From Multifurca ochricompacta (lineage: Eukaryota; Basidiomycota; Agaricomycetes; Russulales; Russulaceae), in contig WTXG01000020.1 of the NCBI GenBank assembly GCA_022496185.1, positions 1-64,000 on the forward strand: DNA of 64,000 bases, in the 5' to 3' direction. The position numbers and the translations under genes are program-made. Positions 43,311 through 55,480 of the stretch are shown here, piece after piece. How positions within the stretch are numbered: position 1 is the first letter of the stretch; every line of letters starts with the position of its first letter. The notes below the pieces were generated by a model. That model worked only from the letters and a program-made list of their open reading frames with translations. It was not told the DNA's origin and made no database searches.

Positions 43311-45099
43311 ATGGTCAACCTCTTATCGCTACCCAGCGAAATCCTTATCAGGATCTTGCATTGGGGGGGTTGCTCAACGATTCTGGCTAGCCAGCAGGCA
43401 CGCATTTTACTGGTGGGACGTGGGTGGATATACGCTGACATTTAACGGTGCTGCAGACATGTCATCGAATGAACGATCTCGTAAAGGGATCAATGGCTCT
43501 GCAATACACGGCACTATTGGCGTCTGCTGGGTTAGTCGACGACATGCCCGTAGAGGTGGATCTGGCCGAACGTATGAAGCTGCTGACTATGCATGAGGCT
43601 GCTTGGAAGGACTCACCATGGATTCCCTTTGGTGGTCACGACGGCACCCTTGGCCTTGCCGCGTCTTCTGGGAACTTAGTTGTTCTCTTTCGCCTTTTGA
43701 ATAACCCACAAGGACCCGGTCGAAGCCTTGTGTTTCACAGGCTGCCTTCGGTCCATTGCGGTGTACCAGACTTTTCACCGCAGATGGATCCCAATGGCTT
43801 CATATACGAGTTCTTTATGGATACGTCGCAAAACTTGCTCATCTATGCCGAGTAGGTTGCAAATCGTCTTCTCCGTCATTACCCTAACTAATTGCCATCT
43901 AGTGGTAATCACTTAATCCCACGTGAGTTAGGAAGCGATAAGTCCCATCCTTCATCGTCCACAGGGGTTCTCTCCCCACCCCCTGACGAGACCCTCATCC
44001 CAACTACTATTCGCATCTATGGCGATCTTGCCGCGTGTCTGACGGCCTCCGTGAATGATGGGTCCTTTCACTTGCGCATTTTTAATTGGAAAACAGGAAA
44101 GCTTGTCATGAGATCCGTAGGGCTAAACTCCTTTCAAATGCTAAAACCTGACTGAAATATATAATCTCAGGGAGGCAGTCATTCACTTGGCCGCTACGAA
44201 TTTCTAGACGCCGACCATATTTATTACTCGAGCCTCGAACCCCTTACGCACCGCTCACATCTGGTTGTGGAGAACATTCACTCATCCCACCGTACTCTCT
44301 TCGACTTTGAACCCCCAGAATGCGTCAACGGACGGAGAGAATCTTGTTACCTCACCATCACGCCGAACTCGATGCCGCAAACACGGGCCGACGGCCATGC
44401 CAATAGATATTTCTGCTCCGATATTTCGGACCAGCTAATCGTCTTTAATGTTGTGAGTCATGTTTGGGATGGATACGGACCATGTCGCAAGCAGCATCAT
44501 ACATTTCATATCTCTGCCGATGCCGTGCTATCATACGTCCGTTCGCGCCCGTCCGGGGGTTTGTTCCTTGGGAGGCATGGGGGCCGGGAAACGTCCGCGT
44601 GGTACCGCGTGGTACAGTAGCGCATGAGACGGTTACAGGGTTGCACACCGTATGCGGCATGCGCGTGCTAGGCGACCGCATCGTCAAGGACCGCCATTCT
44701 CGGCTCGCGGTACGCGTTTACGATTACCACCCTCGGCGCGTCAGATACGCGCTTTCCATGCAGCGTGCGCGATACGAAGACGCGTCGAGAGTAGCGGGTC
44801 TATGGAACAAGGTACAGCGTTCGTTTTCACTAAAGCACTCGATGGATCCACCGCCAGCTGGTACGTCTTATGTCCTTGCTGGTGGTGCCACGGAAATGCC
44901 CTGCCTTGTCAAGGAGATTCCGATTCCCGAAGGATTGCTCATGGATAACCTGGTGTGCGTCCTCTCTGAGAACGCTGTTGTGCTCGTTGAAGTGAGTTTC
45001 ATTCGCAAGTATGCGTTTTGGTCCGAGCTGATTGCCCTCAAGTTGTCGGAAAGGAGACTTGGAGCTCCAATAAAAAAAGTGTTTTATCATGCAATCTGA
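43311..45099 (+). CDS. F-box protein, multi-exon, one probable frame error
   Basis: Exons 43311-43397, 43457-43851, 43903-44116, 44171-44452 and 44495-45099. The N terminus is an F-box (LLSLPSEILIRILHWGGCSTIL..QQTCHRMNDLV), which in this family binds Skp1 in SCF ubiquitin ligases or similar complexes. The rest resembles the large fungal F-box families with a beta-rich C-terminal half (LHVVENIHSSHRTLFDF-like region, VPWEAWGPGNVRVV, EIPIPEGLLMDNLVCVL). The first intron uses a GC donor (CAG/GCACGC) and branch CTGAC; removing it is required to join QQ to TCHRM. In exon 5 the frame must shift at a run of five G (44555-44559) between SYVRSRPSG and FVPWEAWG. About 520 residues. Substrate unknown. 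The C-terminal boundary after VVLVE (about 44991) is uncertain because GTGAGT follows and could be another donor. Confidence 0.72.
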
Positions 45100-45267
45100 A
45101 CATCCGCAGACTGTTATATAAGCAGCGTGTACTCGATATCGTTGACACACTTCTTGCCGTGATTAATAAGCATCACGCACATTACAATACATCATCGAAA
45201 TTCTATGCACTCCAAACTACTCCAAACCAAACTCCAAGTTCATATAGCCAATTGTCAGGGCGCAATA

Positions 45268-46100
45268 TCAATTACCCTTCATGATTGATTCAATCCGTGC
45301 TTGCTTGATCAGGCTGCGAAGCCTCAACAGTACAGGGAGTCCAAAGATCGTGGTCGAGCCGACCCAAGCCGCCTGTAGGACCGATGTCAGGCTCGATTCG
45401 CGTATAGCGGGAAAAAGCACGTACACCGATATGCCACGGCATTTGGTGTTTGCGGGCGAGGGTGGCCGCGTAGGCGCCCTCGGCAAAGTGTGCGACATAA
45501 ACAAATGCCCACGTAGGTGGGAAAAATGCGTCTGGGAAGATACTGGATCTCAGGGTGCGTGCGAGCCACCAGAACTTGCCGTCTGGGTTCTGTGGCATGT
45601 ACGTGCCATAGATAAGGAGGAGGAGGAGGGACGAAGTGATCCAAATCTTCGAGGGCAACTCGAAATGTGTGATGTGCGGTGCCTTAGCCTGGATATCATG
45701 AGCATCTACTTGAGAATGCAAGGGAGGGGGGGGGTAAGAAAAATGACTACGTACAGTTCCGAGAGCTTCGTCCGCATCTGCCTTCATGCTAAGAAGCCGA
45801 GGTTTTACTTCCTCATAGCCCAAAAGAGGGGGATCGAACTCTACGCGCACGACCTGCGGCTTGTTTGGGGAGTCCTTGATCTTGTACTCCAACACCATGT
45901 CCTGTGATGAACTCGCTTGTCTACCTCCCAGAGTCACAGGTCGACTGGCTAGCTACCTTTGAATTGATAGACAACATCTTGGCAGATAGAATGTTACCGT
46001 CGACCTTGCCGAAATACTTGGCATAGGCGACGAGCGTATCGGGGTGAGAGGACATGTACGTGCAGAGGAAGCCAGACTTATCCGCGACTGAGTCCGTCAT
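45268..46100 (-). CDS. DUF2470-domain integral membrane protein
   Basis: Four exons on the minus strand: 46100-45957, 45901-45755, 45688-45425 and 45372-45268. All are in phase and give 219 residues ending SIMKGN. The N-terminal half is a DUF2470-type domain (FLCTYMSSHPDTLVAYAKYF, then RVEFDPPLLGYEEVKPRLL and MKADADEALGT), also found fused to haem-handling or pyridoxamine-oxidase-like enzymes. The C-terminal half has three hydrophobic stretches (about residues 112-128, 150-175, 187-205), giving a small membrane protein common in fungi with no assigned function. An ATG 42 bp upstream (46142) is in frame; I chose 46100 because the protein then starts MTDSVADKSG as a normal soluble domain. Divergently transcribed from MTO1. 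Confidence 0.8.
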
Positions 46101-46539
46101 GGCGGTGGTGGGAAGGTGCAGAAAGAAGGGAATCGGAGCCAAATATCGTATTCGTATTAATGTTTACTATACTGTAAACATACCACAACACAGAAGAAGG
46201 TTCGTTGGCGGATGATGATCAATCTTATCAGGAACAACTTTTAACGCGCCCAGCCCTAATATTGAAAATAAGGGATTAAAGCCTTCCCGATCCTGTGTAG
46301 TGTATATGTACATAATCTGCTTTTTCTGTTTTCCTGTTCCTGCAAGCGTGGTGACCAATAGACCGAAATGACCGACCGGGAACCGAAAGGGGGCCGACCC
46401 GGAGAGTACAAGTTCTTTAGATTAGATTATATAATCATTTAACCCAAGCCATCACGTGTCTGTTTTTCGTTTCTTCTCTCTCGTTCGTTTCCATCAATCT
46501 ATCAACCGCCAGGTCCGAGCAGTTGTGACCCTAACTTTT
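46101..46539. promoter_or_regulatory. Divergent promoter region, DUF2470 gene / MTO1
   Basis: 439 bp between two start codons facing away from each other. It contains an E-box CACGTG at about 46453 and pyrimidine-rich stretches (tttcttctctctcg at about 46470) ahead of MTO1. No clear TATA box. Confidence 0.45.
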
Positions 46540-49218
46540 ATGCTTCGTCTTGCCCGGCGTGCATGCCAAGAGAGACATTTTCACTCTCAATGGCGGCGAT
46601 TTCTAGCTAGCACAGCCTATTCCGACATTTATGACGGTCCGTTCTGTTCCCGTACACCCTTTCGGCCTTCTCTCAGTTTTGTCTGCAGTCTGTGTCATCG
46701 GGGGAGGACACGCAGGATGTGAGGCCGCAGCCGGTGCAGCACGGGCAGGAGCTCGGACTTTGCTTTTGACCCAAAAGATTGAAACAATTGGAGAAATGTC
46801 TTGCAATCCATCCATCGGCGGAGTTGGAAAGGGTATCCTGGTCAGAGAGGTTGATGCGTTGGATGGTATAATGGGTCGCGTCGCCGGTGACTTTGAAACC
46901 ACTGTGCTTTTCTTGCCGCAACTTACGCCCTGAATATCTAGACAGGGCTGGTATTCAATTTCAGGTCTTGAACCGCTCGAAAGGCGCGGCTGTTTGGGTT
47001 TGTGTTGCCCTTTTGTGTCTCTGTTCATTCTTACCACTTCGTGCAGGGTCCTCGCGCTCAGATAGACCGCAGTCTTTATAAAATGCACATGCAAAGAGCT
47101 CTTCTTAACTGTTCGGACCTCGAGGTTCGCGCTGGGAGCGTTTTTGACCTTGTCTTCAACCACAATATGTCCCCTGCCTTCGTGTCTAGCTCTAGTCAGG
47201 ATGTTTGGGGAGCAATAAATGGCGTAAGGCTAGGTAGTTACCTTCTAGTATTCTGACGCAGGCGTTTGATTCAAACTCGTCATCAGACACAGGTGAAATA
47301 ATTAAATGCACTCAAGTCGTCCTATGTACGGGCACATTCCTATCTGGAGAAATCCACATCGGTGCGCTGATGTGCCTCTGTTATATCGTCATGCCTCACA
47401 AATAGCCATGACTATAAGGCATGGAACGATTTCCTGCAGGAAGGATGGGCGACGCACCAGCACGTGGACTTTCTGAGTCACTTGCGAGAGCAGGCTTTAA
47501 GCTTGGGAGACTGCAAACAGGAACTCCAGCCAGGCTTGACGCGCATACAGTCAACCTTCAGGGTATGGAAGCACAGCAAGGCGACGTCAACCCTTCCCCG
47601 TTTAGCTTTTTGAATACGACCGTTGCGAATAAGGTGGGTCTCAGTGTGTGTCCCTTTAGAAGAATCCTTTGACCTCGCTCAGGAAAACCAAGTGCTATGC
47701 TACAAGACTCACACGACGCCCAAGACGCATCGCATGATCCGTGAAAACATGCACCTGAGCGTTCACATTCAAGAAACTAAAAAAGGTTAAACCCTTGTCA
47801 CCTCCAACTATTACACCTGTGACTTTTTTACTTAGGCCCGCGCTATTGCCCCTCGCTCGAAGCGAAGGTCACTCGCTTTGCGCAACGCGACAAACATACC
47901 GTCTGGCTTGAACCCGAGGGGTACGACTCTGGTACGTAGCGCTGGTCTGCATCACTGCACCGGGCTGAGTTTTCTTCAGGGATTTTCTATCCAAATGGTT
48001 TATCAAATAGCATGCCAGAGGAGCTGCAAGAGGCAATGTTGCGTACCATACCCGGGTTAGAAAATGTGAAGATGCTACGACCGGCGTATGGTGTGGAATA
48101 CGGCTTTATTGATCCGAGAGAGCTAGGCCGTACGTTTTCCTGCTGTTTCATCATCCCCTTTACTCACATATTTGGGTAGCAACGCTTGAGACCAAACGTA
48201 TTAAGGTATTCCCTACTAACGCGAGTGTTGAGGTAGCCCTGCGCTTACTCCTGAATCAGGGCCTCTTCCTTGCAGGCCAGATAAATGGCACAACTGGATA
48301 TGAGGAAGCCGCTGCCCAGGGCATCATCGCTGGCATCAATGCGGGACTTGCCGCTCGGTCGTTTGCACCTTTGATCATATCCCGTGCTGATGGGTACGTT
48401 GGCGTCATGATTGATGACCTCATCACGCGCGGTGCAGAAGAGCCATACCGCATGTTTACCTCTCGAAGTGAATATCGTATGACAATGCGGAGCGACAATG
48501 CGGACCTGCGCCTCACGGGTAAGGGTCACGCTGCTGGCATAGTGTCCAACGCACGTTGGACATCGTTCAATTGTGAGCGTGACAATCTAGCACGTGCTGA
48601 AGCCCTGCTGCGTGGAACTGCACTCAGTCCGCAGGGCTGGAGAGATCACGGGTTTGTTGTGAAGCTGGACGGGATTGTGCGCAGGTGTGCTCTCCATTCT
48701 ACTCGCCAAAATGGCACGCCCTTAAGTCGTGATTTTTAGTGCCTTTGATATGCTGAACTATCCACATATCAGAAGCGCCGATTTTATGAATGTGATTCCC
48801 TCTCTGAACACGATCGATCCTCACATCCTGGCGCGCATTGACATTGACGGTGCGCTGTCATATCCCACGTCGTGTATGGCTTCTGATGGAATCACTTCGC
48901 AGGGCGTTATGCGGCACACCTGCACCGGCAAGATGCAGACATCCGTCTCTTTCTTGCCGATGAGAGTCTCCTATTACAGCCCACCCTTGACTACGCTCAA
49001 GTGACAGGACTCAGTTCGGAAGAACGTGAGCGGCTTGCGCGCGTGCGTCCTGCTTCTATTGTGAGTTTCAGCCTTATTTGTACTTTTGATTACAGTGACA
49101 GTCGCAACAGGGTGCCGCCAAACGAATGGAAGGGATAACACCAAAGGGTGTTGTTGCGCTACTGCGGCATGCAAAGAGAACACATGCCGCGCAAACGGGA
49201 CATGCCGATTTGGTCTGA
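46540..49218 (+). CDS. MTO1: Mitochondrial tRNA 5-taurinomethyl/carboxymethylaminomethyl uridine enzyme Mto1 (GidA/MnmG family)
   Basis: Fourteen exons: 46540-46636, 46689-46886, 46942-46997, 47047-47223, 47262-47361, 47419-47633, 47683-47785, 47836-47931, 47980-48129, 48180-48205, 48260-48684, 48740-48849, 48903-49060 and 49111-49218. All phases agree and give 672 residues, the usual length. With its GTP-binding partner Mss1 the family modifies the wobble uridine of mitochondrial tRNAs, using FAD and folate. Visible: an N-terminal presequence rich in Arg (about 1-30), the FAD-binding [102 protein letters not shown], and the C-terminal [20 protein letters not shown] with helical tail. Odd: a 26-nt exon (48180-48205) and a 38-bp intron (47224-47261). 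No damage seen. Confidence 0.95.
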
Positions 49219-52200
49219 GCGCTCGGACTGCCGGGCTTGAAGAGAAGAGTTGACAGGTAAGAGCAAATGGAGTATGTCCTGGCAATAGTGCGTTCCGGTG
49301 GCACACTGAACTTTACCGACTGATTGCTGAGGTGCTTCGGTTGACGCAGGGATGCTGATTGGAATAGTGCTTCCGGATGGGGTATCACACGCGCTGAAGA
49401 CGCATATTCTTATTTGTAACCATGACTTGTCGCCTCTCTGCCGGAGCAACGGAGATGCGCAGATGGGATAGGCCATAACGCAAGATGATTAGGCACTGCG
49501 CTTTGCCTCACATCAAACGCATGTGCCCCCTTGTGCGATACTATGGTGCAAGCCCAATAAGGATGCAACTCTACCTGCTTTCTTACCCAGCTTTCCCACC
49601 GCAAATCCGCATGGACGGTCTCACTGTGTCTAGATAATCCGACCGTATTCTCGGTGCTTGGGAAGGCACAAGCCCGTGATTGATAAGGATTAACGAGCGT
49701 CCTAGAGCCCATCATGACCTAACCATGATCAGGCAATCATGTACAGTCGTGCAACCTCCACGGGGCAAAAAACTCACGACCTCTATATCTTGTTTCTGGT
49801 CCTTGCGGAAACTGGCGAAGCATCCCAGGCTGTCCTACCTCAGAGTTACCGTACTTGAACTAACTCTACTGGCTTGCTCAGTACTCAGGCCGTCGTGCCG
49901 GCTTTGAGCAACCACCTGCGCCACTCCGATATGTGCGGCGTTCGGCCAGTCAGCCCCGTATTTTAAGGGTTCTGCCAAAGATGTTTTTTTTTTTCACTGG
50001 TCAGGTAAATCAGACTTGCTCGCCACTATCACTCGTGTCCACGACTTAACTCCGAATCGGGCCTCGTGGTTGCCGTGATGTCATGAAATATAATTTTCCT
50101 CGTCCAAGACGCGCGGGTCCCTCTAAGTCACTAGGGCTGCCCGTATTTTCAACAGCTCTTCCCCAGTCGGCTTAGATCTATGCCTGCCTGACTGACCCTG
50201 GTCGGTTGAAACGCGTCTGTACGGTTGTCGCAGGTGCTTTTTTTTTCCTGGAAATCCCTCTAGCATATGCTATTCAAGGAGTGCCATATAGAAACGTGGT
50301 ATAAGCCTCGTTTTAAAAAACTTCGCGCTCCCTCCATGCGAATGTCAGTGCACACCGTACATGTTTATAACCGTGTGAATAGATCATTGCTTATTCAATT
50401 GCCACCACGTGACACCGCCACAGGTGAAGGGTCAGCCTGAAGCTCCGGTGTGCGGGTGTGCGGGTTTTGACAAAATCATATTCGGGTTGTAGCGGTTTAT
50501 TTTAACTCCCACTCGAAAATATGTTGACGTACATTGATCTCACTGACACCCCTTCCCTTTCGTGCTTCTCTCCGTTCACCCGCAAGGTCTTTCAATTGCA
50601 CACATATTCTGTGTATGATTTCATCACACCGCCACTTTCTTTGTGACTGTACGTCCTGATTGTTTCCGGTGCTCCATAGCTCCTGACCGACTTTTATGCT
50701 GGCAGGTTTATCAATCTCAGCTCAGGGTGCCACTTGGGTCTGTTTACTAAAATAGGAGGGTTCGTCCCCTTTTAGCTCTCGCCGCTGTAGACAAAATTTT
50801 GACTGGGTGTTCTATAGGGCCATTCTTTTCATAACTCTCATATAACCTTTCGGAAGCATGTTAGTATCTTGTATTACCCACGAGGTGTTTGAGCGGCGAG
50901 ATGTTGCCATCATAATTCTGACCTATAGCCTGTAGGTGCCAGGAATTTATGCCGTCTCGTTGGGCGTCCGCGAAACGTCTCAACTCTGAATACGGACGAG
51001 AATCGCCGTTTCAGTTTCAACGTTTTCAATCATGTGGCCAGCCAATATCATTTTCATTTCAGATCGCTCTTCGAATGTCCACAGCCTATTCCTCGACTAT
51101 GGACGCAACGCAGCAATTGGAGGCGATACCGACATAATCGACATAATTCTTCTTTTGGGCGTTCCCGGTGCTGGCTTGGGTAGCGGTCACCAACTGAAAA
51201 GTATAAGTTCTTTGGTTTCGCAACCCGTCATTCGCGCAGATCTCAGATCTATGAAAGCGGGAAGAGACCCGTCGTCTGTCAACACACATAACACGTCAAT
51301 GCCCGGGGTAGGGAGCGAGTCCACGAGCGCCGCCATGGCCGGCAAAAGTATGGCCCGTCGTCGGTTCAAGACCTCAGAAACCCCAAAGTAGTGCACGCCC
51401 TCACCACCGCTCACATATCACAGGACTCCGCGGCTCAAGTATAAGTGTAGGATGACTGAAGGCTACTTATAAGATAAAGGTCTTGACGTAAAGGGCATTC
51501 ACTCGGTAGCTCAGTTACGCTAGACGGCGGAAATGCACACCAACCACCCTTTCAAGGTTTTACTTCCCCGTCTGCTCTGCTATCATAACAATATTGTGCA
51601 TTCCATGGGAATGTATGGTTGTTCCCCGCGCGACCTCATGCTCTTATTTGTGATCGAATGATGTTGCAAACTCGCTTCAGCTCCGCAGTTCTTGTACCTC
51701 CTGAAGTAACTGCAGTACTATCGCCAGCTCTTTTTTGCGAATCGTTTCACCGGTTGGCTTTAGGACACTGATCCCACCTTGGCGGCCTTTTAGCAACACT
51801 GTCACCGCTTTCCCCCGTCGGCATAGACTAGTTGGGAGCTACCCGTGACTAGGGTGCAGGCTGAGACACTCTTATCCATGCTGGATGTTGCTTCGCCAAA
51901 ATTTTCTTAACAACGCGTCTGCCTGCAGTTCGCTCTGAGATCAACGGCATGCTGCACGTGCTGATGCGGCGGAAGAGATATTGTCACTATCGCGCGGTGA
52001 CCGGGCTGTTCGCGCACTGTTACAGATCGGCCTAACGGCGACACGTAAGATACACTTGTCCTTTTCTTACCCACCATATTCGCATGGCCACCTTTCAAAT
52101 TAAATGAAGACGCGTTGAAAAAAAACGCCAAAAGACAAATTGTGTAGTTCGTCGTTCGTAGGTTTGGTATCCAATCCGCTAGAGCCTCTGTAGTGAGAGC

Positions 52201-55200
52201 TCATCAGACCCAGTAAACTTTTCTGGCCATTGCGTTAATCATTCTTTTAAACATAGAATATAAATACTTGTTTTCCAAAGAGTTTAATCTCAATATGGAA
52301 GAGAGGGGGGATTGAAAAGTGACCAACCTTACACCTTACACCTTACACTACACCAAAAAAAAACTAGTGAATCGGGACAACCACATTTTATTCTCACGAT
52401 GTTCCCTTCGCGAATGACTTGGAGCTGCTTGCACCCCCGTCTGCTACGGTTCTCGACTTCCCACAATCATTCTAACGCCTAACCCCCCCCCCCCCCGATT
52501 TGGATAGCCGTCGATTTGGTAGAAGCCGAGTTGCCAGTGTAGAGCACAGTGCCTCCCCCCCCCCAACAAGCGGTTCTCTTCCTTAGGGGAACCCATGGAA
52601 CGCAAAAAAAATCCCCCCATGAAAACGGCGCGGAGTCGGCGCGTAATTCGTATTTCGCGAGATTAGTCCTTTTTGTTTTTTTTTTTTTCACATTTTGAGA
52701 TGGCCCGCGAGGCCCCGCGTAGCGCGCAAGCTTGACAAGGTCCCGCCCCACGCGAAAAAAAAAAAAAAAATAGAAACCATTATGGGGAGCACCGTTACCG
52801 GGCGCTTTGTGTTACCCAAAGCCGGGGGTTGGGTAGAGGGTAAAGTTTTTCCCAGGAAGATAACACGAAACTTTGAACTAGGAAAGGGGAGGAGGGGGGG
52901 GGGGCCGAGGGGGGGTGAGGGGGTTACCAACCTTTCAGGATCAGACTTCCTTTAAAAAGTATTCGGTCACATAAATTGATGGGGACCAGAAATTCATATT
53001 TCCCCCCAATTCTCTGGGAGTGTGCTTTTGCGAGCGAACCACCTAACCAGAATTTTAGGTCGCAACTTAATCCCTTTTTTTTTTTTCTTTGCCCTTTTTG
53101 TTTTTTTTTTTTTTGTTTTTAAACTTTTCTTTTGTTTTTCTAAAGTCGCCTCCGGTTTCTTTTTTAATATGCGCGCGCCTAGATTTTGTTGGGTTAACTG
53201 TTGATAATTAAAAAATGATGAGCGCTACGATTTTTATGTCGAGAACGAGAAATAATTAAACTTTCCTACTCTTGTGCAATAAAGGAAGGGCCAGTTAAAC
53301 CATTCGGGGAGTTCGGGGGGGGGGGGGGAGGATTGAGTAAGTAGTACGACATGGGTCCATCCCTGCCGTTGCGTTGGTCGACATCAATGGAGAAAATTTG
53401 AAAAAATAAAAAATAGACAGCGTCTCTCTCGCGTCGAGTAGTGGAATCGGAGCCGTACGTACCCCGCAGCGCTTCCTGGAAACTCATGTCAATTGTCTAA
53501 CCGCTCGAACTCGAGTTCTCGGTGTGAAAAATTGAACCCACTCAGTCCCACCGTTCTTCTTCCTCTTGATACGTATACTACATTCGAAGAAGCGGAATTA
53601 AAAAAAAAAAAAAAACTTGCCCCCCCCCCCCTCCCCTCCCTCCTTACTCACCACCTCCTGTTAGTAGTGCTCTCAACGCTTGCGGTGCCCTCCGACTAGC
53701 ACGCACAGCCGAGTACGCAGTTTAAGTAAGCAGCGGAGAAGGGTTTAGCGCGACGACAGGAAAGGGGGAGGGTAGAGGGGGTGTGTATGTGTGTGTATGG
53801 CGGGGACAGTTGAGCTACTCGGGTGAGAGTGATGCCCGTGGCCGTGAACTTGAGCTTGTTTGATTTCTGTAATTGTAGCAGTACGCCAAAAAAAATAAAA
53901 AAAATTAACTCCCTTGACACAAGTACGGGAGGCAAGGGGGGGGGTCTTTACGATATATTCATATCTGTATCGTATCATACTCATGCGCTGAGATGATTAA
54001 ACACCGCGCAGGGTCACCATTCAAGTGGACACAAAAAGAGATATGATGGGACATGCCAGCGGCTGTTGCTACGCCTATCCCACTACGACTTTGTTTATTT
54101 CTTTTTCTTTTCTTTTTGCCTGTGTTATTTTTTTTTTCCACTGCTTGGCGTTGGTGGGAAACGGCGGGCGGGCGGCGGCGGCGGCGCAGTGCATTAGACC
54201 GGCAACTCGCGTTGCATTAATCTATCCTCCACCAAGTTTCCCAGAAAAAAAAAAGAAAAAACCAAGTCATGGTGTGCTGACTGCATGGATATTACTTTTC
54301 CATGACCGTGAACTGCCGCCGCAATGGCGAAGGAGCGGCTGGTTCAATACAATACAGATACAAAAGAAAAAAAGAAAAAAAAGAAAAAAAAACCATGTCC
54401 TGGCAGTGGCTATAGTTATTATGCGGGAGGAGACGGACTCAATTCTCAGGTGTTGCCAAGTTGCCAATAAGAAGAACCCAGCGAAAGAACAAGAAGCAAC
54501 ACACACACACACACACGCAACAAAGGCGCTATTGGACATATATGTCCGCTTCTACTCACACGAAGTTATCGATTTATCAACTTTTAAGGGGGGAGAAAGA
54601 AGAAAGAGAGGGAGGTGTAAGGGGAGAGGGAGGGGGGGGGCCTAGCTGTCAAAGGGAGCTCCACCCGACTTGACTGTTTGCGGGGTTTTGCAGGTGCTGA
54701 TAATGATGATGATGCCGGCTAAGCTCTTAACATTAACATCATCATATCAATAATCAATATCAATATCCCATTGACATTGAAGTTGAAGAAGCGACCTGAC
54801 CTGTCTGTCTGTTCTGTCGAAGAGGCGGCCCGGGGGAAAATAACATAAATCATAAAATCATAAATGGTTGGCTGGCTCCTACTGAGAGGATATAGATATA
54901 GGAATAACATGCCATGCCCATGCCGGATTACCCCATGCGAACGGGCTTTCCCTTTTCAGTTTTCGGGAGACGCCGTTCCAACGGTTTTCAGAGTATTTTC
55001 CGCCGCCCGTACCCCACCCCCATAGATAGCCAACAGCCAACAAAGCTCAAATACCGCTCGCACGGGTCTTATAATATCCCTTTTTATTTTATTTTTTATT
55101 TTTTATTTCTGGTTGGTACAAAGTAGTATTCAGAGAGATGTCAGAAGACAGAAAGATGCGGCTACATACATACATACGAGCGAAGTTTCTATACATACTG

Positions 55201-55480
55201 ACTGTACCTACATGATCGCAATGATAGATTGGATAGAAAAAAAAAAAAGGCCAAGATAGGTTTGAATGCAAGCACAGCAATAAGCAAAACAACAAAAAAA
55301 AAGTCAAAACAGAGAGAGAAAAAAAAGAAATGTCACAAATGCAATACCCGATATAGGAACGCAAGCAGTGGTCTGAAACCTGTGAACCCTAGAAAAAATA
55401 TTATCAAAAAATTCGGAAGGGACGTGGGTCAAAAAAGAGGGAAAAAAAAACAACAACAACCACAATAGGCGGGAAATTAA
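49219..55480. other. Long stretch without a supported gene; homopolymer-rich
   Basis: No frame in 49219-55480 forms a convincing protein. The best exon-like piece is on the plus strand at about 51930-52050 (open stretch with ARADAAEEILSLSRG and RALLQIGLTATRK after a ctgcag acceptor), with no neighbours that complete it. From about 52300 to 54660 runs of G, C, A or T of 8-15 bases are frequent (for example about 52485-52496 C, 53300-53320 G, 53605-53630 A then C). A CA dinucleotide repeat is at about 54500-54516. 54700-55480 is AT-rich and probably downstream sequence of the Mediator-25-type gene. Confidence 0.6.

Noticed and set aside
53266..53487. Minus-strand gene starting MSFQEALRG with a GTACGT donor
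   Set aside because: A start and donor can be drawn, but downstream exons dissolve into homopolymers and stops; no protein-like continuation was found.
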